A DNA stretch of 64,000 nt from Saksenaea vasiformis B4078. Lineage: Eukaryota; Mucoromycota; Mucoromycetes; Mucorales; Saksenaeaceae. Shown here piece after piece: positions 12,985 through 24,467 of this stretch (its first letter is position 1; each line of letters starts with the position of its first letter). The stretch is taken from assembly GCA_000697055.1 (NCBI GenBank), contig JNDT01002331.1:1-64000 (forward strand), in the 5' to 3' direction. A program made the translations under genes and the position numbers. The notes under the pieces were generated by a model. That model ran no database searches. It was not told the DNA's origin and worked only from the letters and a program-made list of their open reading frames with translations.

Positions 12985-13926
12985 ATGTTGGAAACAAGGT
13001 CCATGTCCGACCAGATCGTCATGAAAAGATGTGACATAACATTGGGCGAGGGTGACTTGGCGGAAGATGACTGGGCTTATGAGAATCTCCTGAAGTCCAG
13101 GCCCATCCCTAACCGCAATCCCTCCGAACGAACGACATGCAGTTCGAATGGTTCTCCTCCCAATTCCGTCATCTCTTCGTCATGGTCTATTGTGTCGGCA
13201 CACCTTTGTATGGATGAGGATCTTATTCGAACTCGATCTGCCACTGATCCCGTTGAGTTGGTTCTTACTTCGGTCTATCCAACAAGGACAAAGGAACGAC
13301 GGCTTCGAGAGGATTATATCAGAACAACCGATACACATCCGAAACGACCCATCCCAGCCGTAGAGAATCAAGAAAAAGCAGAAGAAGAGGAGGATGACGA
13401 GGATGATGAAGAAGAAGAAGACATAGAGGAAGATGGATTTGAGGTTGTTCAGTTATCAAAAAGATGTCAACAAATGAAACCCTTTTTGAAAACACTTTCT
13501 GACCATCGACGAGCACCATTACCACTATTACGACGACCAAAAAGTACATTAGCAAAACCAATCTCATCCGAAAATCCACCACTTGTCACGATCACACCAC
13601 ATCCATCCTCTTCCGCACCCTCTCTTTCAACAATAACAACCTCATCATCATTATCATCCTCATCGTCATCGTCTTTACCACATGTTAAAAGTCTGGCCAA
13701 CAAGCGGTATGAACAACTATTTGACAAAATACATGATGGTGGAATGGTAGATGGAGAGACTGTCAAGATCATTTGGCGAAGGAGTTGCTTACCGAACGAA
13801 ACGCTAGGACATGTCTGGCAACATTGTGATCCCTACGGTATCGGCTTGTTGGACAAGCAGGGGTTTGTGAAAGGCATGAGTGAAATCGACGCATTACTCA
13901 TGTTTCATCAAAGTACCTCTGCGTAA
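12985..13926 (+). CDS. EH-domain protein, Irs4/Tax4-like
   Basis: A single open exon from the first in-frame ATG at 12985 (313 aa); an upstream non-coding exon is likely, because a clean pyrimidine tract and CAG precede it. The middle has a strongly acidic run of Glu/Asp (about residues 130-150) and Ser-rich stretches. The C-terminal 80 residues fit an EH domain: paired helices with IIWRRSCLPNETLGHVWQHCD, then a second EF-hand-like loop (GIGLLDKQGFVKGM) and an IDALL end. A C-terminal EH domain in an otherwise disordered protein is the layout of yeast Irs4 and Tax4, which act in phosphoinositide regulation, autophagy and the cell-wall pathway. That function is inferred. EH domains bind NPF peptides. 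Confidence 0.78.
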   Translation: MLETRSMSDQIVMKRCDITLGEGDLAEDDWAYENLLKSRPIPNRNPSERTTCSSNGSPPNSVISSSWSIVSAHLCMDEDLIRTRSATDPVELVLTSVYPTRTKERRLREDYIRTTDTHPKRPIPAVENQEKAEEEEDDEDDEEEEDIEEDGFEVVQLSKRCQQMKPFLKTLSDHRRAPLPLLRRPKSTLAKPISSENPPLVTITPHPSSSAPSLSTITTSSSLSSSSSSSLPHVKSLANKRYEQLFDKIHDGGMVDGETVKIIWRRSCLPNETLGHVWQHCDPYGIGLLDKQGFVKGMSEIDALLMFHQSTSA

Positions 13927-14046
13927 AAAAAAAAAAGGAATTGTGGATTATAGTTATGATACCCAAAAAAACCCTCCAAAAGTTTTTTCTTTCTTTCTTT
14001 CTTTCTTTCTTAGTATACAACGTCGCACACACACACACACACACAC

Positions 14047-14077
<31 letters not shown>

Positions 14078-14346
14078 TCTTTCTTTAACGCTTATGTTAT
14101 TATTACGCGTTTTTGACCCTGGAGAAAGCAAAAAAGAGGAGAAGAACAAAAAGGGGTTTCCCTACATATCCAATTTTTTTTCTCTTTTTCTTTATCAAAA
14201 ACACAAAAAACGCAGGGAGCATCAACCCTTTCCGCGCACGGTTTCCAAGTGGCATGTTGTTCCCTTAATTATCCCTATCAATTAAAAAAAAAAAAAGAAA
14301 AAAAAAGCTCGGATCGTCTCTGTCTTTTTTACTATGGATGTTGGTG
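13927..14346. other. Microsatellite-rich spacer
   Basis: It holds (TTTC)n at about 13988-14011, (CA)n at 14026-14050 running into (CT)n up to about 14076, then A-rich sequence. Open frames across it are produced by the simple repeats. Confidence 0.85.
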
Positions 14347-14354
14347 TATAAAAA
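14347..14354 (+). promoter_or_regulatory. TATA-box-like element
   Basis: TATAAAAA lies 57 nt upstream of the ATG of the small secreted protein. This is a plausible distance for a TATA box with a short leader. Confidence 0.45.
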
Positions 14355-14403
14355 GATGGTGTCAAGAGAAACTCATTCTTAACGTACATCTCTTTTTCTC
14401 ATT

Positions 14404-14646
14404 ATGTTCTGGTTTTTCTTGCTTGTTATTAGCCTTGTCTTCTCTCAACCTCAGCTTTTCGTACAGGCAACTGCTTGCAAATGCGATCTTCCCGAAAGGA
14501 TGGAACAGAATCTATGCACATACATCGCTGGTACTTATGATTCAGTCAAGAATACATGTACTGTCACAGACGATCAACTCGATACGATGGTAAAGACCTG
14601 TCTCTATCATTTTGGCAAACCTCCTACATGCGAAGATGATGCGTAA
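14404..14646 (+). CDS. Small secreted cysteine-rich protein
   Basis: Encodes 80 aa from the ATG at 14404. The first 23 or so residues form a signal peptide (hydrophobic MFWFFLLVISLVF, then AT). The mature part of about 57 residues has six cysteines (ACKC, LC, TC, TC, TC), enough for three disulfides. It is acidic and has no further membrane segment. This looks like a small secreted protein of the kind fungi release in large numbers. I do not recognise the family. A TATA-like element sits 57 nt upstream and no intron is needed. Confidence 0.65.
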   Translation: MFWFFLLVISLVFSQPQLFVQATACKCDLPERMEQNLCTYIAGTYDSVKNTCTVTDDQLDTMVKTCLYHFGKPPTCEDDA

Positions 14647-15114
14647 AAATACGAAAACAGAAAAGGTCTGTGCGTCCTGCTTCGGCTTTGTTACCCTGTC
14701 CCCTTACTCCCTTCTTCTTTTGTTATTCCCGCACTTGCTATGTAGTTGTGATAACATTCTCATTCTTGTCTTCTCTTCTTTTTTTTTTCTTTGCATACCA
14801 AACAAGTTAACTCTCTATTACACTTTTATCATGATAAATGCTCAGCTGATGACCTGAACTAAAAAAAATCACACACACATTGGGTCAATCTATTTTTACC
14901 GCTCTTCCTTTTTATATGTAAAAATATCAAAAAAAGAAGAACAAGAAGAAGGAGAGAAAGAAAAAGGGCTTAGGCACTATACATGAATTTGGAATGGATA
15001 AACGTATATAATATAATATATATGTATATGTATAAACACAGCAACAAAAGAAAAGAAAAAAAACTTTGGATTTACAAAGAAAGCATACAACTTTTTTTTT
15101 TGGATTACACGTTT
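14647..15114. other. Convergent intergenic region
   Basis: AT-rich sequence between the 3' ends of the secreted-protein gene (+) and the zinc-cluster gene (-). I see only poly-A/poly-T tracts that probably serve as 3' ends. Confidence 0.6.
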
Positions 15115-18100
15115 TCAGTTCCATGAAAATACGTCATCTGCTATTTTGGTTGTTTGTGATATGTGTGCCCAATGATCATCTTGCGGAAACATGACTTTGC
15201 CAGCCTCTTCATCTGCCATGCGGGGTGCAAGTGAGGATGTACTGGGATAGACGGGTGGTGGTGTGCTTGTGTTTATCCATGTTTCTGATGGCGTCCGGGG
15301 TCGTTTTTTGTCCTGTTTAGGGGATATCCATGTGGATGCTGTAAGACAAGGTGTGTCCTGTGCCGTCCGGTTGTCAGAATCACATATCAGATACATGATG
15401 TTGTTCTCGGTATCTGTCATCGTGGACGGCGTTTGTGTGACCAGTACCGTGGCTGGATCCACATTCATGCCTGCATACGATGGTTCGAGGTGCATCGAAG
15501 ATGTACTTTGATGTAACGTCTCCACCATGGATTCCGTAAAACATTGATTCCAGTCCCTGGAATGACTTGTGGACCAACATTTCTTTGTCGGGATGGTGCT
15601 CTGTTTTGGTGGCGGCAGTGGCAACTTGGTCGGTATACCGTTGCTACTACTACCGCTGCTGCTGCTATTGTTGCTACTACTACCGTTGCTACTACTGCAG
15701 GTACTGTGGTTGCTATGACTATGGATGCTGCTTGTGCTGGTACTTGCAGTGGTAGGCCCAACGCCTCCCATCGTGGTGCCGACCAAATGCGGGTGGTGGT
15801 GGTGGGCACTGGAAGGCTCAGCTGGTAAGGGTCGTTCTTTGTAAAGTGGCTGTGAAGGGTCGGCGGCAGTATGCATTTGATCAGGCATGCGAATCATCAA
15901 CAGATAGTTTGCGGAGTACATGTCCATTGGATCCGTAGGAATGTCAGGTACGCCAAGATAGCCCATGCTCCGAGCGCGTTCTGGCGATCGGAAAAAGTCC
16001 ACTTGCGGTGGGAAGGGTCTGGCTGTCTCATGGCCCTCGGACAATGAACTATCTGTCCGGAGCCGTTTGCTATTATTCATCATGGGGTTCACTGTTGTTG
16101 TTGTTGTTAACGGCGTTGTTGTTACGAGGGGTTGGTGTAGGTCCGAGGGAAACGAATGTTGCCGTTTCTGTGTCGTCGTGTTGGTTGGATGGGTCCTTGG
16201 CATGGTATTCCGCCGCCGCATCGAAGAGGAACAAGAGGAAGCGGAAGCGGAGGGGGAGCTGGAGGCGGCGGTCAGTTTAGGACGATAAGGTTTTCTGATC
16301 GTCTCGTTGTTACGCAAGTCTTTGCTATTGGCTGATAGTTTGTTCAGTTGTTCGCGGTCAATGTCTCTCCTTGACATGACATTGGGGACAGAAAACGGAG
16401 CCAGTTGGTTCAAAACCCTGTTTTGATGGTCATCCACTCCATCGGAAATGGAATCAGGTGCTTCTTCCACCTCGTGCGTCATCAAGAGGGTCGATGGCAA
16501 TCCATGCGAGTCCACAACGGAAGAAGACACTTTCTGTAAGTGGGCTAATAGCATTTTTGCCGCATCCATCGAGGGCAGGATACCTCGGAGAAGTTTGTGT
16601 AGATGGAATACAGATTTTAGCTCGTCCATGACGGATGTCTTGGTATGCTTCAGATCCATTTCCTGATGGGGTTGCAACCGAAATAAGAAAACCGAAGCTG
16701 CCAAACATAGGGGATAGAGAATGGTGGATGGCATGGCATTTTCTGGACCTCGTGTGCCTGTCATGCATTCACCATCGTCATGAACAAGAATGTTGGCGAT
16801 CCGAAGGATATATTTGGCAGTTGCGGTGCAGGTATCGATTGTCTTGTCTAGACCCAAACACTCGCCTTCGAATGTTTGTTTATCGGGTGTCTTTGTAATA
16901 ATAAAGAGTTCAAGCTGACGATCGCAGTGCGTTCCAAAAAGCTGTAAACTGAGTATACTGTGGTATAATGCAAGTACAGCTGCAGGCAGATTGATCGGTG
17001 GGGGTAATTCGTCATTGACGGAACAGTGCAACCCTGCCAATAGTTCCAGTCGGCGCTGTAATAAAAAAAAAGAAAAAAAAAAGGGTTAAACTTTCTCTTT
17101 GTTTAGCATCACAAAACGGACCATGTACCTTGATGTTGGTTGCAGACACATGATCACTGTACCGTTTTCTCAGTAGATCTTTGAAAAGATGCATGTAGTG
17201 ATCCAGCACACAAACTGCCCATTTGCGATTTTTTTCGCAACTGGCCTGAGCATCTGGACTGAGGGGCGGCATGGCTGGGACTTCCGGGCTCTCGTCCTCC
17301 TCCTCCTCGTTGTTGTTGTTGTTGTTGGGACTATCGGCATAATAATCCGTCCAAAGATAAAGTGCAAACCATGTGTTCCAGCCATGGAGAACCTTGTTCA
17401 ATAAAACGGAAGAAGAGGTCGTAGGCGAGCGTTCGGCGAGAGCCATACCCATTCGTAACGTTACAAAGGCTTGGCTGGGACAAATAGCGATACACTGAAA
17501 ATGGGTAAGGAGGACCGAGGCCTGAGTCAATAGTATAACGTCGTCTTTTTCTTCCAGAGATTGGTCAGGAAAGACAGATTGGAGGAAATGACGGTGGGCT
17601 TCGCGATAAAACTGGTTTGCATAGCGTTGCAGATCCTGGAGAAAGTCAGTCTTTGATGAGGAAACGGAGAGACGCTGATAAGCAGTGTGGAGAACCAGAG
17701 CAAAAATGCTTAGTAATAGGACGTAGGCTGGTTTGGGAAGTTTTTCTTCTTCTTCTTCTTCTTGTTGTTGTTGTTGTGATGAGGTTGAGAAAATGGGAAA
17801 ATGATCAAGGAAGTTATTTAGATTTTGTATGTCGATAAAGGTGCTGTACAAGAGGTTGTGTGTGGCAAAAAGCGATAATACTTCGTTAGCGAGCTGAGAA
17901 GCATAAGTGGATGAAGATGGATGAAGGAAAAGTTGGAACAGTTTGCTAAAGGTTGACCATACAGAGAGTGGTTGAGAGGAAATATTAAAAAAATCGAATA
18001 GGAGAGGTGGCAATGACGTGCTTTGTAAGTAACCTCGCAACGGCGTTTTATGATGTTGTATTCGCAATGATTCATACAACGGATTGATAAACGTTAACTG

Positions 18101-18437
18101 TCTCCGATGGCCAATCGTACATTTCTTTTCGTGAACTGTTTTCTCTTCATCCGTCGTCTCGTTGAAAGGTATAGATTTTTTTTTGAATGGTGGTCTAGGA
18201 CGTTTGACTTTATCGTCATACTTGCAGACAATTTTGTTTTGGGCACATCTATTGCAGGGTAATTCTGCAGAAAACGGAAATTTTGAGTTTTTCTTCTTCC
18301 TTCTCGAACATTACTCGCTTACTGCCATCGCAACGCATCTTCTTTCCTCGACATGCATTGCATGCCTTGGTTACTTTGTGACGCTTAAGTGGGAAATCAT
18401 CAGTTGAACATGAATGCCACCTGTACGTGCCAGTCAT
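15115..18437 (-). CDS. Zn(2)-Cys(6) fungal transcription factor
   Basis: Three exons on the minus strand, 18437-18323, 18264-17129 and 17055-15115, give 1063 aa with intact phase. The binuclear zinc cluster spans Cys26-Cys52 with perfect C-X2-C-X6-C-X5-C-X2-C-X6-C spacing and is itself split by intron 1. The cluster is followed by a basic linker and a helical middle region (about residues 85-500) typical of the fungal-specific transcription-factor domain. That region contains acidic EEEDE and poly-Asn or poly-Gln/Glu tracts from trinucleotide repeats. The C-terminal third is Ser/Thr/Asn-rich with Ser-Asn homopolymers (near 15620-15720) and a few His repeats, probably an activation region. The target pathway cannot be told from sequence. 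The start is the first ATG in frame with the cluster. Confidence 0.9.
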
Positions 18438-20575
18438 GAGTTACAATGAAGAAGAAAAGAAAAAAAGAGGAAAAGAAGAAAGAGAAGAAAGAAAGAAGGG
18501 AACAGAAAAGTAAGAGAGAAAGAGAGAAAAAAAAGAGAATAATAATAATAATAATAATAATAGGTATACATGATGGATAGGAAAGGCTATTTGTTTGTGT
18601 GGCTCACAAGAGGTCCCCTTCTGACGCCTCATGGTTTCCCAGCTTCTGGATTATGTTTCTTATTCTCTTTGTTATGTTCTTCCCTATCGTCGTTCAACGT
18701 CATGATATGAACTTGACGTTCTTTGTTTTGATTTTTTCCTTTTTTCGTCTATTGCCTGTCCTATTTAGATACATAGAAACCACTAACCCAACGAATAGAA
18801 CCAACTCGATCTACATGATTAGACTACTCGTTTTTTGAATGATGGAACTGTATCACAGGATAGGTTACAAAAGCGATTTTTTTCCGGTAGGCTGTAAGCC
18901 GTCCATGTCTCCCAATTTTTTTTTTCACCCCTTAGCTTCTCCTTCTCCGAACGGAAAGACGTCCGATTTTTTTAAACGTTTCATCCGATTCAACAAAATT
19001 TAGGCTTAGAGTAGTCGTACTGACTATCTAAGCCATGGGACCTAAATGATAGCTACCATGGACAAAACGGAACGAGCAGAAGTGCAACCCGAGCCGACAG
19101 GCTAAATCATATGGTCGTACGCCTGTGCCACCTGACAATTCCCTTTGCTGTACGGAAAGCTTACGCCGGAGACGCCGTTTGTGGACTGACCATCTCTTTT
19201 TAAGTAAAAAAAAAAAAAGCCTAACTATCCCTTCACTTAGAATAAGAGGAACAAATGTTGCTAGGGTTGTCATGGAATGCAATCGAACACATGTATTTTC
19301 TTTTAAAGAAATGAATTTATCTTTCTGAAAACGCCCAACCCTGTCGTTCCCACGCTGCCCAATTTGAAAATGACATAACTAAGATAACATCATTTTCGCA
19401 CCCACGCAAAGAAGAACATTACCCTGTCCACATTTATGGTACATTTCTTTATTCTACGTAAGAGAAGGAAAGAAAGAAAACGGGAAAAGGAGCAAAGTCT
19501 TGGGGTTCTGACATCATTTTCGTGCTAAAATATCAAGAATAGTGGCTGTACTACTTTGTTCATCATTTGGATAGCAAACATGAAAAATGACAATAAAATA
19601 CCTGTCAAGAAAGATTGCATTAATTCAAAACAGCACAAAGCCGCTGCAGCAGTAGACAGATCAAATACCATATTTAGAAAGAAAAGGGCTTTTTTAATGC
19701 AAGAACAAACCTGTCCGTTTGTCGTTCATCCCTCTCCTCTCTCTCTCTCTGTCTTTTTTTTTCTTTATTTTCTGTTACGTTATCCGTACGCGTAAACTTC
19801 ATTCGATCATGTCTCCTTATTAGGGGTGAAAAAATATGAGGGGAAATGTTGAGCATATGTTGCATGCATGTAATATTTATAGATTTGGAAAGAAATGAAA
19901 ATAAAAAGATTGTCATGAATGAAAAGGCAAAAAAGAAATGAAAAATTGTTTGTGCGTTCTCATGTGTCTATGTGTTACATAGCAATCCTTTTTTTTTTTT
20001 TGCTTCCATCTTTTTTAATCGCCGCTAGCTCCATAGCAACCCAGGAGATGCGCCGCTCTAACGTTATTTTTATGTGGGGAATAGTTGGAAGGTTGGGTTT
20101 GTAGGTTATCTCAGTAAATAATATGATGAATTGGGGAGCACTTAACAAATAAAAAAGGAGTGAATAGAATTCGGTGGGGGAGGATAGGAGAATAACAATG
20201 GAAAACCTGCGATCGGCTTCGAAAAAGGTAAAAGCAAAGATGATCAAGTTACTCCGTTTTAAACAATGTCAGATGGGTAATAGAATGCATGAAAGAGGAT
20301 GATTCTATTACTATTTGGAAAATAGTACCAGTCGATTTGAATTGGCGGGCACAAGGCAGACAGACAGGATCGTGTGCCTGGAATGGTCCAAATTAGGCAT
20401 ACAATAGGGCGTTAAGAAAGCCATATGAAATTAACCCTTGGGAAAAATAAAAAGTGCAAAACAAACTTTGTTGTTGTCTTTTCATTCCTTTTTTTTTTCT
20501 TTTTTTTTTCTTCTTTTTCCCCTTGTATTGCGTGCGATACTTTGAAGCTATTTCTTGAGAAAAAAAAAATAATTT
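18438..20575. other. Intergenic region
   Basis: About 2.1 kb between divergently transcribed genes. It includes a GA-rich stretch (18450-18540), an (AAT)n run, and several poly-T tracts. No gene or RNA structure recognised. Promoters of both neighbours must lie here. Confidence 0.5.
18538..18562. repeat. (AAT)n microsatellite
   Basis: About eight AAT units upstream of the zinc-cluster gene. Confidence 0.9.
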
Positions 20576-22562
20576 ATGCCACCTTCCTTTCCCCCTTCCC
20601 AATCATTACACATGGATGAACTCAGCCGCAGTTACAACCGCATGAATCTTCACGAAATACTCAAAGAAGATCGCCCGTTGAGCTCACGAGAATGTCTGAT
20701 GGAGTTGATTCACCAAGTAGAAGATACTAATTTACGTCAAGCCATGACGATCGAAATGAAACGTGTTATCGCTGATCATGAACGACTGGTAATTATGTTA
20801 CAACAGCGGAGTGAATCAGTAGAACAGGAAAATCAGCAACTCAAGTCTGTCGTTGGAGAACATCAAAGACGTTATGAAAAGGCAGTACGAGAGATGCAGT
20901 TTTTCAAAAAGAAATACGATCGATTGTTGGAAAACAAACCTTCAGAACGGCCAACAGAGTATGTGGATATGTCTAGATCCACAACAGCAAGCACCACTAC
21001 CACAATGACCACTGCTGCCAATTATCTCCCACCTGACAGTCCTCAAATTTCATCTATTTCTGTTGTTGAAAACGGCTACCCTTATGAAACGTACGAATTT
21101 GTTAAGCAAAAGTCATTGCCACCGCCAGCAAGATCCTCCTACTGGCCAGGTTCAGAACCCCTTCATCATCGACAAAGCTCAGGATCTCCAAGTGTTTATA
21201 GTGCCTCTACGGACTCTCAAAGTGTGTGCTCCCAACGGATCGACGGTTCATTTGAGAAGAAATCGTGGCACTTTTTGCGGCGTGACCCCTCTCTGGCATC
21301 CTCTTACTCCACACCCTCCACTTCCTCTACACCTTCTATTGTTTCTTCTGGCAGCTCTGTTCATTCTGTACCCATGACCCCTGTACGATCGACAACAGCC
21401 ACCAATGGGTATACTGGCTCATCACTCATTCAACAACGCCGCTCGGATCCTTTGATATTCGGTGGCTCCGATGGTTTATGGGAAACCATCGCTAAAAGCA
21501 AAGGGAGCGACGTTACGGTAGAAAAGATCATAAGGTAAAAAAAAAAAAAAACTTCCACTCCTATTTTCTTCTTTCCCCTTCATAAACGCCCCTTTTGACA
21601 TGTTTACCTGTTATCTAACCCACTTTGTTGCTTTTTAGCAACTTCCTCCGACGAGGCGGATCACCAAATACTGCCAAACAATCATCTTCTGCCCAATTAG
21701 TGAAATATGGTTATGGTATGGTCCATGCTTTGATTGTAACAAAAGCACCTGGATCACTTGATCTACTCCTTCAGCAAGGAGCCAATCCGAATGCGATGAC
21801 ATTAAGTCAACTGGACGAAGACAAAGTAAGTTGATTAAACTAATATAGTCAATTTTCCTTAAATTAAAAACGATACGATAGGTTTCGCCTTGTTATTTAG
21901 CCGCTAGTGTTGGTTGGCTTCCCGGACTTCAAAAATTAGTACAAGCGGGCGGAGATCTGGTATCAGCTCGTGGGGAAGGTCCTAAAAACAAAACTGCGCT
22001 TCATGCGGCAGCCGAACACTGTCATGCGGCCGTCGTTGAATACATTGTAGGCGTGACACAAGGTGCTATTAATCTGGCGCTGGATAGCCAAGGTAAAATA
22101 ACAATAATAATAATAATAATAATAGTAATGTATATCATTTCTGACTTTTTTTTCTTTTCCGTCTCTTTAGGAGCCACTGTATTGCATTACGCTTGTGCGT
22201 CTGGTCATACCGATCTTGTTTCCTTTTTAATTCGCACCTGCCAAATTCCAGTGAGTCAATGTGACAGCCGACAAGAACTGCCGCTGCATTGGGCAGCACG
22301 GCACGGAAGACTCGAGGTTGTGACGTTGTTAATTGAACGCTTTGGATGTGACGCCAATGCCTATGTGCCTCGTAAAGTAGGCACGCCACTGGACTTTGCA
22401 AAATCTGGCTCTCATAAACGACTTGTGGATTACCTCAAGGGAGTGGGTGCTCTTACAGCCAAGAAGATGGATAAGCGACGAGAAGAAGATTTAGCCAAAC
22501 AAGTTCCTACTCATTTGGAATCTACGCTTTGCCGAAACGGGTTTTTCTTTGATGACTTTTGA
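20576..22562 (+). CDS. Coiled-coil and ankyrin-repeat protein
   Basis: Four exons, 20576-21534, 21639-21825, 21882-22092 and 22171-22562, give 582 aa. The N-terminal part (about residues 25-125) has a long heptad-rich helix (LQQRSESVEQENQQLKSVV) that should form a coiled coil. A Ser/Thr/Pro-rich linker follows. The C-terminal half carries ankyrin repeats: LLLQQGANPNAM, GPKNKTALHAAAEHCHAAV, ATVLHYACASGHTDLV, LPLHWAARHGRLEVV, and a last GTPLDFAKSGSHKRLV. These are scaffold features for protein binding. I do not recognise a named family. Methionine 13 (20612) is a possible alternative start. Confidence 0.8.
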
Positions 22563-24467
22563 CGATCTTTCTAACACTTGTTCTTCTGCTTCTTCTTTCT
22601 TTTCACATACTACATCTGGGGTAACGACCCATCCCCAAAGGGGTTAAAAAACAATTCTAAAAAAAAAAGCCAGTTTAACAGATCATATTCGTTACTTGTT
22701 TTTTTCTTTTCCTTCTTTAAGCATCTGTAAATAAAGCGGTTCTGTATCATGCATTGACATGCACGTGAAGGGGAGAGAAGGAGAAACTTGGGGAATTGAC
22801 ACAAGGGTGGCGATGGCTAGACGATCACTAAGGGATGAGTAACTACTACTGCTACTACTACTGCTGCTAGTAGTAGCAGTAGCACGGTGATATACACCCC
22901 CAAATTCTCGAGGTCTATGTATGAATGCTATGCAGCTTAACTTTCTATTGATCTATTTGCTTATTGAAGCAGGTTTTGCGGTAAGTAAGGGATTAGTTAT
23001 GCCGTTACGGACACATCGACTGGCAACAAACAATACATATCACCTTGCTTTCCTGATTGACATAAAATAAAGTAGTAGTTCATGATTAGTCAATGGCATA
23101 GTGTCTTTATTTACGCCTTGAGAAGGCGCTCCGATGCATAGCTGAGCGCCAACCCCGCATTTTAACCTGTCCAGTTGCAAGCACCAGAGAAACTTCCACG
23201 CTTTGGCCCATTTCATTACTACAACCATGATGGGTCTAAACGATTACATCGAAATTCTAGGGTCATGCCCTACGTATAGTCTATTCCAGCAACGTTTTCC
23301 GAGATAGAGATAGGAATTGACTGATGCGTCCCTTTAACCATCCATCACATCCCGTTATTTTAGGCTTTCCAATCGTGACTATAGTATACTTCATTGATCT
23401 ACGTTACTTTTTCTGTGTAAAAATGGGTACTGGGTCATACATTTATCGATGCAAGCTGACGCAAAGATTTCTTCAGAATTCAGTACTAGTGCTTGGTGCC
23501 AGATGATGCACTGCAAGGTCATTCCAGATCCGAAATTTTACCTCATTTCCTCTTCAAGCATGGTCATCCCTTTTGTACCAATGATCTTAATTTCCTAATG
23601 CTTGTTACATAAACATCAACGGAGTAACGTTTTGTCGGTCTTTTTTTGGTATTGTTTCAAAAATCCTGAAACTCCACATCCAAAAAGCAGAGTGTTGGGA
23701 TGGTCGATGCGGAGATAAGCGATCGGACTCATATAGGGTTTTGTGTACCTCTTGGCCAAGTTCGCACGCGGCACGAGTTTCTCCTATTCAAGTGGTCAAA
23801 CAGCAATTGACAGTAAAGGTTGGTAATTCAATTAAAAAAGATGGAACCAAGTTATTTGTTTACAATAATAATCAATGCATAAGAAAAGAACAAGGATTCT
23901 TTCTGATCTGTTATAAGAAATGTGCTACTCCGCCACTTGAAGCATTTTATAGTTAAAACAAGGGAGATATATAAAGATGACCCTTCGTTTTGTACACATA
24001 GGAAAAGAGAGAAGAAGAGAAAAAGAGAAAGCGCTAGTAAAAGGGGAGAGGAGAGCGGAATGGCAAAACCACGGGTTCTGCAGCACCTTTTTTAGCAGAC
24101 CGTAAGCAGAATGTTGTCAAAGGGCCCAATAAGAAGTGTTTGTGGGAGGAAGATCTCCTCTTTTCTTTTCTTTTTTTTTTTTTCCTCTTCTTCTTTCACC
24201 TTCTTTTTCTCCCTTTTCCTCTTCGTCTTGGCTCGTCGGGGTAGAAAAAAAACAAGTGACATCTCGTTCTTCCCCTCATTGACCCATCTGCCACAACCCG
24301 CAAAACCCACACCATTCCCACACTCAATACACGCTCTTTGTCTTCTACTTTTTCTCTCCTTCTCTAGCGATCTTACCGAACTGAATTCCCCTTCCCCACT
24401 CCCCTCAGGCTCTCTTTTTAACCCTTTATCTTTCGACTAAACCTACCCTTTCACCTTGATACAACAA
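22563..24467. other. Intergenic region
   Basis: No gene recognised. It contains an inverted repeat at 22846-22882 and a C/T-rich promoter-like tract (24160-24420) in front of the kinase gene. Confidence 0.5.
22846..22882. repeat. Perfect inverted repeat of CTA/CTG triplets
   Basis: Left arm 22846-22860 (CTACTGCTACTACTA) pairs perfectly with right arm 22868-22882, leaving a 7-nt loop. It lies about 280 nt downstream of the ankyrin gene stop and could fold in RNA or extrude as a cruciform. There is no T-tract typical of a pol III terminator. Confidence 0.7.

Noticed and set aside
13898..14285. Open frames across CA/CT repeats
   Set aside because: Encode only His-Thr, Ser-Leu or Arg-Glu dipeptide runs from simple repeats.
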